Below are positions 51,601-63,600 of a stretch of DNA of 64,000 bases, one piece after another. Below the pieces are notes generated by a model that ran no database searches, was not told where the DNA came from, and saw only the letters and a list, made by a program, of their open reading frames with translations. The first letter of the stretch is position 1; each line of letters begins with the position of its first letter. The DNA is taken from the NCBI GenBank assembly GCA_030142905.1, contig JASJOG010000202.1:526768-590767 (forward strand), given 5' to 3'. A program made the position numbers and the translations under genes. This DNA comes from Heliopora coerulea (lineage: Eukaryota > Cnidaria > Anthozoa > Scleralcyonacea > Helioporidae).

Positions 51601-54600
51601 CTCTCGTGAATTTTTACACAAAACTGAATTTTATTTTGTTCTTTGTTTCGTCCTCACAGAACGCTTAGTCTTCGACCACTACTCCCAAGGTTTCAACTAC
51701 ATTGTTGTTTCTGCTTCTAAATCTTGGTCAACGGCACGTGCTTATTGCCTGTCACTTCAAGCAGATCTGGTCATCGTTCAAAGTCAACATTCGGTGAACT
51801 TTCTCAAAGACATCGTGAATCGTTTTAACTTGGGAAAGATTCATATTGGTTTGAGAAGACATCCTGGCACTTCCGTATTTCACTGGGTCAATGGGTTGGA
51901 AGTAAAATTCTCGAACTGGCACCCTAATGAACCTAACAATAAGTATCAGGAGTGCGGTGACCAGTATGCAAATGGTTTGTGGGATGATGGAAGTTGCCAT
52001 ACCCAGTCACGATTTGTTTGTCAACAGCCTATTAAAGGTAAGTCCAGTATATGATATAAAAATTGGATACCGCGTAGACAGTGTTGAGAAAAGTAAAATT
52101 TCAAAGGTTGGTAACTACCACGCAAAGAATTCTAACGTTTCAAGTAAAGCCCTTCGACAGAGAATCAGTGACAGCAGTAACCAACCTTTGAAGTTTTACT
52201 TTATTGAAGGTAAGTGAGGGTAAGAGGACTTTTCAGTGAACTTTGAACTAAACTGGATTACCAAAACTTAATAGAAAATTTGAGAAAATACGTTGTGGAA
52301 GTCAAGGACGACACAAGTTTCCAATAAAATTTCTCTGCCCAAATTAAAGAGATAAATAGTTCATGGTTACTAGAGTATTCTCAGCCTTTTCGCGCATGAT
52401 TTTTTGTTCTTTTATTTCTTGTTCTCTTTTATTTTTGCTTTGTTTTTTCATTTGAACTTGTGTTGTAATTTGTTGTTGTACGACAACGGTATAGATGAAA
52501 GGGTTGACGTCCCCTTAACGCCAGGCTGTATATGAAGCAGAGCATTTCCACTTTTTAACGACAATGCTTGCAGTAATAACCCGGTGGGATCTGGTGCTGT
52601 GTTCAGCGAAAATGTTATTTTACGAAATAGAATTCCTGGAATGTGTTTATTAAGAATAAAAAGAACGTCGTGGGTTTATCATGTGCGGTTTGCTTCGTGG
52701 CGAGACATTCACAGTACATTACTGGCGTCGATGTCGCAGCTTTCTTGAACTTTCAAAAAAAAAACCAAGCTGGGATTATCTTGCATGAGGTATTTCAGTG
52801 CCAGAACAATGGAATCACTAAAAAGTGTTTTTCAACTTAAGCGTTCAATCACCCTCCCACGGGCAGAATTAATTATTTTTCATCAATAGAAACCTGCTAG
52901 ATCTGGCAAGCAACGTGGTGAGTGGCTAATGAGGTCAAATGTTACAATATACGACAAAAATGTTTGGATAAACAGTATAAATCAGACCTGGAAGAATGAA
53001 ATTTCCAGCAAGTTTACGATAGAGAACGGATCTGGAGTCTTCTTTTCTTGAAAGATCGTTGGATATTTTGACATGTAGTTTAGGAAAGCCATTTATATTG
53101 CAGAGTTTCCAATTATCGTCGGTATAATTTTCGGTTAACTTACCTTCTAAATGTTCGTCGGTTGATTACTCCATGAAACAGATTTTGTGAAGTTAAGTCG
53201 GATTGAACAGGTTTAGTCATATTTAGACACTTAGAACATTTTCAGAAAGGCGAAAAATTTAAAGCTGATGGAAGTGGGGAGAAGAGAGAATGATTCATTC
53301 CTAATCTTCGTTCCATTAATGTACAATGCGATCGTATGGAGGCTTGAGAAGGCTTCCTGCATTTTCTTGAAAGTGATTAAATTCATATTTTAAATGAAGC
53401 ATTAAAAATTCTAATTAAATACTTTAAAAACTAAATACGTTTTCTGATTAGCAGAAAAACTTGCAGGTTGCCATGACAAAAGTGACATTTCAAAACACCT
53501 TCAAATTACTATTCAACCTGTTCTAATTCAAAAAAGGGTTCAGAGACGTCTTTTTTGTTTGTTTGTTTTATTTTTTTGTCATTTTCGTTAAAACGTTTCA
53601 TTGCGTACGTGCTCTAAGTAAGCAGATTAAAAAAAGAAGTTCTGTTGGATCAAAAAGTTTTAGTAAGAAAATCATGTTTTATGTAAAACTATATATGTTT
53701 ATACCATGTTTTTCTTACATTCTCAAATGGTCTATTTTCCAAAACACAAACTTGCATTTTCTGGTATTTGTGACTGGTTAGTGAGCTAACATGTTACAAT
53801 GAACGACAAAATCTCGAATGTTTACATAAACAGTCAAGATCAAAGAAATCTGAATATCTCATGTACGAAGAGGGGTGCGGAAAAGCTGTGAACAACATTC
53901 ATAATCATTTCAACAGTTCTTTCAAACACCACAAATTGATTTTCATGGGCAATTTAAAGGATTCAAACACAGCAACCTCATCCTGTTGTCAAGTTTTGTT
54001 CCGACTTAGATCAGGTAACCACGAAATTCATCATACGAATAAATTTTAAAAAACTACGATTTAACTACTACCTCTGAAGTAGGACCCACTTACGATATAG
54101 ATGACCCATGTACTTGGAAAACAGTATGTTCAAAATGTAATATGGCCCTGGGCCTTAGTAAACCATTAGTATGTTGCTTTTAGCTAAGTCTAAATCTTCT
54201 GTATGATTTAGTCGCAACTTTGAGTACTGTTTAGTCACAACCATATATACCTAATAGGCGAAGAATGAGTACTAATGCCCAGCATATAACGCGGAATAAA
54301 GCCATAACAATTGATAATTTAAAGCATAACTTATTGAACAAGCAACTAACGTTTCATCGCGACACGTGGCATCATCAGAGTGACCAGGAGTTAATTTACA
54401 TATGATCTGTAAGTGACAAGAGGGGTCATATTGCAAGCTGTAGAGTTCATTAGATACTTAACTAAGAGAAGGAAAGGTAGTGACACATTACGAGTAATAG
54501 ATTAAGGATGTCGATATCAAAGAATTTAAAGTTAAAATAGAGACAAGGGAATAGAACTAAGGTTGGTGTTTAGTGAAGGACTAAGTTTACGAATAAGTAA

Positions 54601-57600
54601 ACTTTCACGGATGAGAAGCTCAGAAGGAGAGGAGTTTGATGAGAGAATCTGAAAGTCGTTCATGGAAGCAGAGTGGTTAGTTTTGCAAAGATAAGAAAGG
54701 ATGCTTGAAGGCGAGGGATTAACACGTTTCTTCCACGTCAAAGCAGAGATTCCCAAGTGATCAGAGACTCTTGTGGTTAAGTGGTGTGCTGTTTGGCCCA
54801 CATACAATGCGTTACAACATTGACACGAGAAAGAATAAACCACATGAGATCTCAGACCCTCAGGAAGTCTGTCTTTGAAAGGAAAAAAATGTGAAAGGCG
54901 TTTGGTAGGTCGAAAGACGGTGCGGATGTCAATGTGTGAAAAGGCGGTAGAATTTAATAAAAAATTTAATATAAAAATTAAAGCCCAGTATATTACTTGG
55001 AGAAAAGCCATGAAAGATGGATAAAGGAAACATAATATTTATACATCTAACGTTTCGTCGCTACACTCGCAGCATCTTCAGATAACTATTTCCAGAAGTC
55101 AAATTAAGCTAATTATATAATTACAAACAAGGTGATAATTAGTTATCTGGACCAATCAGAGAAAGAAAGAACTAAATATAAACCTGACACATAATAGAGG
55201 AGATTAATATTTTGTTCTTATTTTTTTACATTTAGTTCTTCACATCAAGCTGTCAGATTTATATTTAGTTCCTTCTTTTTCTGATTGATCCAGATAACTA
55301 ATTATAATCTGGCTTGTAATTATATAATTAGCTTACTTTGACTCTTGTAAATAGTTCTCTGAATATGTTACGAGTATAACAATAAAAAGTAATAAATATT
55401 AAGTTTCCTATACCCGAGTTTCATGGCTTTTCTTCGAGTAATATGCTGTGCTTTAATTTTTATATTACCCATACGTTTTCCTGCTGGTGAATCGCTAGCA
55501 AACTATGTACATTGTTGAGTAGTAATAACGTGCATTGTTTTGTTAGTGTATTTACATTAAGGGACCGCAGTAATTGGCGTCAGCTGTTGCGGTTGTCCAG
55601 CCACTAATTATGACAAGGTAAATAAATAAATATGTCATGCCTAGCTGAACCTCCGAACTGCTATTTTCTTGATATTCTTAGATATAATAAATATGACACC
55701 TTTGGGTATGGAGAGTGAAATTATAGCAGACAGCTCTATCACAGCTTCTACTGTACGAAATAATGATCACCATGCTCATTTTGGCCGTCCTAACACTCAA
55801 AGAGGTTCTTCCAAGTCATGGTGTTCATCGCCGTCTGATCTTGCACCGTACCTTCAGGTCGATCTTGGCGAAAGAAAAGCAGTTTGTGGTGTTGGAACTC
55901 AAGGACGCGGTATCCTCGATGGAAGTGTCTATTATCCCATGAGATATTCAGTTCAACTGAGCAACGAGTCTTCGAATTGGATGGCTATCCATCAATATGG
56001 AGAGACAAAGGTGGGAATCCGAGTAAATAATTATCGACTGCAACCACTAATTACGGAGGAGGTTCGTCCAAACTGGAGTCTTGGGTGGGGCAAAATTCAA
56101 CAATTACTTTAAAAAGGTTTAGGAGTCGTACATACACCTAAATTGCGTCCTCAATTTTTTTCTCGTAAAAGTCAAACTATGCTAGAAAGTCATAAAAATA
56201 ACCTGAGCTTCTCCATGGAAAAACAAAACATTATTGCTTACGATTATACGTCTTTGTCTATCGGCAAAAAAGAACATTTACGGAAAATCTTGAATGTGCT
56301 TAGTCCCTTAACAACTATAGGCGCAGCAAATAGTAGGTTCGGTTTTGATCTATGGAAGTCCAAGTCTTTGTTCAACTTAGTCGTCGACGTCTTGTAGACC
56401 TAGCTACTTTTGCTTCCCTGATGTTGTTTCCTATAATGCTAGTCGAAGCGTACGTTCTTGTGGTATGCCATCAATCTTTCCTGCATATATTCGTTTCTTC
56501 CGAATTTGAAACATATCAGTATATAATATAATTGTCTTTAATGCCATACACATGGCTTCAGCCATTTTAGATCTTATTTTGTCGGTAGATGTTAACTATT
56601 AACGGGACAATCTACGGACCACAGTGTTATATTCACATCCGTTCTGACTTCACATTCCCAAAATAAAGTCAAAGTTTGCTTCCCAGAGCTGGTTCTAGAA
56701 TAGCACAAGTCAAGCTAATAAAATTTTCATCTTGTGTTGTCCAATTTTCATAAACTAATTAAAGAACAATGCAAAGCAGAAGTTCGCAATGTGGTCCTTT
56801 ACGTTGGAGAAAAAGCAATGAACAGGGAGTTTTTGCGATTATTTTCGCAACTTAAATCATTCGTAGGTTTTTTGTAGTAGCAGTTGTTGTGCACAAACGA
56901 AAGGGAGCGCAGGAGTTCGTGGCTTGGTTTCCTCTGAGATAAATAACTCAAATTATGCGTCTAAAAGTGATGCAAAGTTGAAGAACAGACTGTTGAGGTT
57001 AAAAAAGGACAAAGGAAACAAACCAAAATATCAAAATTCAAGATATATTGAGCTAGAGTTATAAAGTATCATCTTTCCATCGTACTGATAAGCAAACATT
57101 CCGACAGGTAAAAGAGATTTTGATAAAAACATAAGGTAAGAGTGTTGCACGATAGCAGAACCAAGAAACTGGATGACCAGGTATTATAATGCTTCGAATA
57201 TCCTTTCATTGACCATCCGAATCGCAACGACTGTAACTCAATTATCTGAGCTTTATTTTTCATTTACCTTCTGTGGATAAACTACAAAAGTTTTTTGCCC
57301 TTTCTGTCCTTTTCAAAAAGGTATTCAGTGGTAACGAAGATAGGACTAGCATGGTAATCAACCGTTTTCATCAGCAATTTGTTGCTCGATTTGTTCGCGT
57401 TAAATTTTTGGCGTGGAACGGTCAACTTTGTGCAAGAATGGAAATCTTTGGCTGCAAAACAGGTATTATGCTTTGTTGTAAGTATAAACCATTTCGCCAG
57501 GCCCCGGTGCTATTTTCCTTCCACTGATACCCCAACTTCAATGTTAAACTTAACTACTTAAATTACTTGCTTTTTTTGTCCTCATTTCTAAATAAAGTAT

Positions 57601-60600
57601 GTTCTTGACTTACTGAATTTCTGATATAATTTCTGAAATCTTCAGCCTCATGTCAAAATCTAAAGAAAAGGCGTATGTTAAATACCTTAAATACCTAACC
57701 CAAGTAGTGTTATGTTCATCACTTATGAACTGTAGAGACTTCCAGCGAGTGAAAGCAATTAATGCGTTGCAATGCACTAAAGATGAGTAAATCCAGAAAA
57801 AAATTGTCGCTTTTTTAAGATCGATGCTCATTACAGCTATTTATAGGGTCAGACTAAGGCATTTTGTTACCATGCACTGGCTATCAGCGCATTTATGAAA
57901 ACAGCGCCTCAGCATTTTAGAGATTGAGCAAGGTGCCGCATCTTGACAAACAGCGCAGCTATTTTAATCCGACTCAGGATTTGCGATATTTCTTTCTTCC
58001 GGATTAGTAAAAATTAATATTTTTTTTTGTTTTAGTTTAACATAATGCAATGGATTTTATCCCAATTTCAGAAAAAGACCAAGAACAAGGACAACCTGCG
58101 GAACTCAGTAAAAAGGCCAAATTGATTGGTCGTAGTTTACCATCAAGTGCCACAGGTATTTTAGTGAATTAATTCATAAACATGGATTTACAGAAGGATG
58201 GGTATCGCTGTTTCTTTCGAAGACTCCTATTAAATATGATATCTAGAAAAATACGTTTTACAAAATTTCTGATATACCAAGACGCCATATACTGCATCAG
58301 AAAAAAATTGCATTTAAGAAACTAAGATGAAGATAAATGGTGAGTCATGTTAAATAGAATTGCAATTGTAAACATGCATGTGGTATTGAATCATTAGACC
58401 CTTAACGAAAACTTAGGGAAAATTGTTCAGCAGTTTTCAGATCTGCCAAGGTCAAAACTAACATGCTTTATATTCATATTGGTTGACTACGTTAAGTAAG
58501 TCGTCTTAGTAATGAATTTAACCAGAAAATAAGGGTGGCCAGTTGGGTTTTTCTACTGTGTTTTCTTGCTTGACGACCAAGGTATAAAGGAGTGACGTGG
58601 AAAGACAATGTTCGTGGTTGTTTTAGTCAGCTGCTTCCGTGCAACTTGCTAAAGTTACCGAGGTCTTTTTTTAGTAGACTGTCCGTATGGTGATATCATT
58701 ACTATGCCTATGATGTTATCCAGTTTTAGAAACAACTTCACCCCATCCTTCGATCTCGTTTAGAAAGTAACTCTCCTTTTCGATTAGAAAAATAGCTAAT
58801 AATCTTATATCTTTGAACTTCCAGATCCTATTTTCGAAGCAAAAGTCAACTTTACTTTATGCATTTAGTATCTTTTATTTTTTTCTTTTATTTTTTTCTT
58901 TTATTTTTTTCTTTCGTTGTATTATAGGGGAAGTATCTGGGAGCTGCTTAGACCTTCTCATTAGCGGCAAAATTTCCGATAGTGTCTACATGATTGATCC
59001 GGACGGTGAGGGAGGTTTTCCTGTGTTCTGTGACCAGACTACAGACGGTGGCGGATGGACTGTGTTTCAAAGACGCCAAGATGGTTCAGTGGATTTTTTC
59101 CGAACTTGGAACGAGTACAAAGTTGGCTTTGGCGATGTTTTCGGTGAATATTGGCTAGGCAATGAAAAAATCTTGAGGCTTACCCATAATCATGAATCTG
59201 AGCTTCGTGTGGATCTTGAATCATTTGCCGGCGAAAGTTATCATGCTGTTTACGATTCGTTTATGATTGGCAACGAGGATGACCACTATAGATTGTATTT
59301 AGGTAATTATCAAGGAACAGATCGTGATAGCATGGATTGGCATAGAAATATGATATTTGGAACAAAAGACAAAGCTCCCAATGGTTGTCCAAATATTTAT
59401 TCTGGTGCCTGGTGGTATCGTGTTTGTCATACGGCGCATCTTAATGGCATTTATATCGACCACATGAATGTTAATACAAGCGGTATCACTTGGACATTCT
59501 GGAAGAATCGATACGAAACATTGAAAACGGCAAAGATGATGTTAAGAAGACGAAAAGGTAGGAAACAACATGTGAATTAACAAATATCGACCTGTGTCAC
59601 TAACCGGTTGTGTATAGTCAATTTAATTTCGTAAAATTGACTAACATATAACCAAGACAATATGAACAGCTGGACTGCATGGGATTTACAGGGGGTGACG
59701 TAAAAATTTCATGTCACTGGTGATGAACGCATCTAAATGTCATCGTGAAGCGTCTTCTTTGGTGATACAAGCAATTACATGCAGCCAATCAAATCGAAGG
59801 AAAAGTTGATGTAACTTAGGGCCATTCTGTCATAAACAGCCGAGTCTGTTTTATGTTGTAATGAGCATATTATAAAAGTGTTTACGGCATGACGTTCAGA
59901 AAACAATCGAAAATAAACACTTGTTTAAAAAAAAAAGAAAAAGACCAGTTTATCCCTTTGCACAAGAGATGTACAATGAGTGCAGTTGACCTTGAAATTC
60001 TAACTGCGCTTGTATATTCTTATGTCAGGAGGGTGTAACCAGCCTATATGCTGCAGCTGCTACAGTTAGAAAGCTTTTGACTTCTTGCATGGCACTCGCC
60101 CATCAATGCAGCCTCAGTCTCAATAAGATAATTTATTTACAGTTGGAGAAGGCGCACTTGGAATTGAAGACCAGTTTATCAAGGACGTGCAAATGTCTTC
60201 GAACTACGAGCATAGCACCAGTTATTCTGCCTCAGAGGCTAGGCTGAACTCTCTCCACTACTGGACGTCACCTGATTCACCTGACTCTGGTTATTACCTA
60301 GAGGTAAAACTGCTTCTTCTCCGCCACATCACCCATATCGCAACTCAAGGGGGAAGTGATTACAGCTTTGTATCGCGGTTTTACATTCGGCTAAGTGGCC
60401 AGGGTGGTTTCTGGCAAGATTACACAGAGGATGGAAAGACCAAAGTAAGTATACCGTGTACATGTGAAACGATGCGTCTTCTCGTTTTATACGGCAAAAT
60501 GTCAAGTAGAGGAACTTTCCATACATGATCATCATGTCTTCGAACCTGAAGAAGTACTTTGACAAGCGCCTAACAAAAAACTAAACAAAAGAACGACAAG

Positions 60601-63600
60601 CCATTATTCCTTGTAATTATTCCTAAATTATATCATGTGAATGCACTTCATATTTTGTTGACAGAGTGGGTGCTGTATTTTGTATTTTCAATTAATTTCA
60701 CGAAAACTTAGGACGTTTTTACTAAGAATATCGATGGTGTAAAACCGTCAACATATGAGTTTCTTAAAAGCAAGGAGTTTTAATTATTGCGCTATTAAAA
60801 CTAAATCCAAATTAAAATTCTTTGGCGAAAATACCAAGAAAGAATTTAAATATACGACAGAATGTTAATTCCTTGTATTTGTGGATGTTGTCAATGCATT
60901 TGTACTTATATATTTACATATTCATATGTTCGTGGGAGAACATGTACGAAGACCGGATGCAATACTACTCTTTATTCAGAGTTTCTTGTCGGTAGGCGAT
61001 CGATCGAGTTGCCAGTAGGTTATCTACTGGAGTGAAACGTGAAGAAGAGACTAACAAACTTTAAGTTTAACTTTAACACTTTCGAACTCTTTTACTTTAC
61101 TTGCCCCTCCAGCTGTCTTTCTAACCAGCTGTCTTTCTGCATGTTTGCTTGTTTGTTTCTTTTTTTCCTTTCTTTTATCTTTTTCTTTCTTTCTTTCTTT
61201 ATCTCTTTCTTTCTTTATCTCTTTCTTTCTTTCTTTCTTCTATTCTTTTTTCTTTCTTTCTTTTTTTCTTTTGTTTACTTTAATGTCTTGTTTAAAAAGA
61301 TGATCACATAAAATATGTTCAGGGCTCTAATCGTGTAACCTGGACACCTTTAACCAACTATACTAAATATATACATGCTAAAACTCCTAAGTTCTATCAG
61401 ATTTAAAAAAGTTCTTTATACTAATCGAGCCAAATATAACTGCATTTTGCATTCTTTTCAAAACATTCTCTACTAATTTGTCCTGTTGTAAAACTTATTT
61501 AGCAAATTTTTTAAACACTTTAAGTATCCTCCCAACGCATCCAGCAACGCGTTAATTTGATAGACATCATAGCTCTCATATCTCCTCTGAAGCTCAACAC
61601 GAACTTCCTGGTATTTGTCGGTTTTTTCCTTGTCTTTCTTTTCCACGTTTGTAATCCATTGCAATACTATTTCTTTCTTTCTTCCTTTCTTTCTTTCTTT
61701 CTTCCTCTCTTTCGTTATTTCCTTGTACTTTCCTTTATTCTTCTCTTTGTTTCTTTTTTATTTCTTTTTGCCAATTTGTCTGTCCTATCTGTCTGTCGTT
61801 TGGATTTTTTTCTCTGGGTCATTCTTTCTGTACATAAACAGTAAACTGCAATTTCTGTTGCTTAATGATAATTTAATGAACTCAAAGTAGGTTTCCTAAA
61901 TGCAAATCTGCTCTTCCACATAGTTTCTAAAACAGATGAATTTATGTCCATTTTGCTTTAGATATTTAATGGAAACCAACACGCACAAGACCCATCAAGT
62001 ATAGTTTCCAACTGCCTGAAAGAGACACTACCAGCTAAAGCGATACGAATATATCCCACAAAATGCTTTCAGTCATGCTCAATGAGGATTGAGTTGTACT
62101 CTTGTGAAAATTGTGAGTTATTGCATAAATTCGTTGGATTAGCTGAATTCCTAGTAATATGGTTTAGAAGCAAGTATTTTACGCCGTTTTCCCTGCCAAC
62201 AATAACATAACACAGAGTTCACGATTCATAAATTTCTCTCATGAATTTTGCAGTCTTGACGCAACATTGGCACCAAATTTTAGGATATGCCATTTTAGAG
62301 ATCTTAATTAGAATTTCAAAGTTTTCCGGGATATGCAATTTTAGAGATTTTAGAATTTCAAAACTTCGCGAGTGCCGGCTCTTAGTGAAGAAAAAAAAAT
62401 CCTGCTTAAAATTTCTTTATCAAGTTAATGTTTTGAACCTGGGAGAATCAATACGCGTTTGTGAATCCTGATCTTCCAGGTTAGTGTAGTGTGGAGAAAG
62501 ACTGTCTGTGACTGACATTTTAACGGACTTAGCTGAGTTCGTCTTCAGACTCCTTATTTAACTGTGAAGATGACCACTGTTGAGTCTGATGCAACATCGG
62601 TCACTAATAGTCTTTCAGAAAACTATAAACTGACCTGAATGATCAACATCTATGAACACCTACTAAAATTCGTTTGTTTACACGAACCACGATAAATCTG
62701 ATATGTGAAAGTCAGTCGTCCAAACCTAAACACTTTGTCGCATGACAGTCACAACTCGTGAATATCAAACCACACAATCCACGTTCCGTGAAATCATCTC
62801 TAATTATAAGCTCACCATACGGGGCTGTTCAATATGCCTAAGAAATGGCAGGGTGTAAACGTCTGAAAGAGAAAACAAAAAAAGCTTTAGGGTCGTATTA
62901 GGAGCAAACGGCTAACACAGATTCTTAGCTCATCCACATGGGAAACGAATAAAATAATTAATGAATGATTGAATGATTGAAGGACTGATTAACTGAATGA
63001 TGATAAAAATACTAAGACAATTTACAGTTACAACCGACCATACAGAGTTTTGTTTGGTCTTTAATGAATGTTAATCTTAATAAAAAGTAAATATTTTTTT
63101 TTTTAAAAAATGCTTGAATAATGCTTTTCTAGTGTGCTCTGCACCACTGGGGCTTGAGTCTGGCAACATCACTGACGAAAGAATGATTGCTTCGTCTTCG
63201 AATTCTGGAACAACTGCAGCAATGGGACGACTTCTTGGCGCTAGCTCGTGGTGCTCCAGTCAACAGAAAGTTGATGAGTATCTCCAAGTCAATTTTGCTG
63301 AACCTTTCCTTGTTTCCTATGTGGCAACTCAAGGTGGAGCCAGTGCTGGTACCAATTGTTTCGTGACGAGTTACGGTCTCGTGTACAGAGATACTGGAGA
63401 CAACTGGTTGATCTATGGAGGAAGGAGAAAAAAGGTAATCTTGCTATTGATGTTGATAATTATTACTAACTTATTAAAAATAATTTAATAAAATGAAGTA
63501 ATTATACTATTGTTTACCAATAAAACTTAGAAGTGACAGTAATGAAAACACATTTTATAAAAATGAAAACAAATTCAGGTTATTGAAGGCTCAATCACTT

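Noticed and set aside
61039..61890. Phe/Ser-rich open frames
   Set aside because: They are translations of CTTT microsatellites in an intron of the lectin gene.
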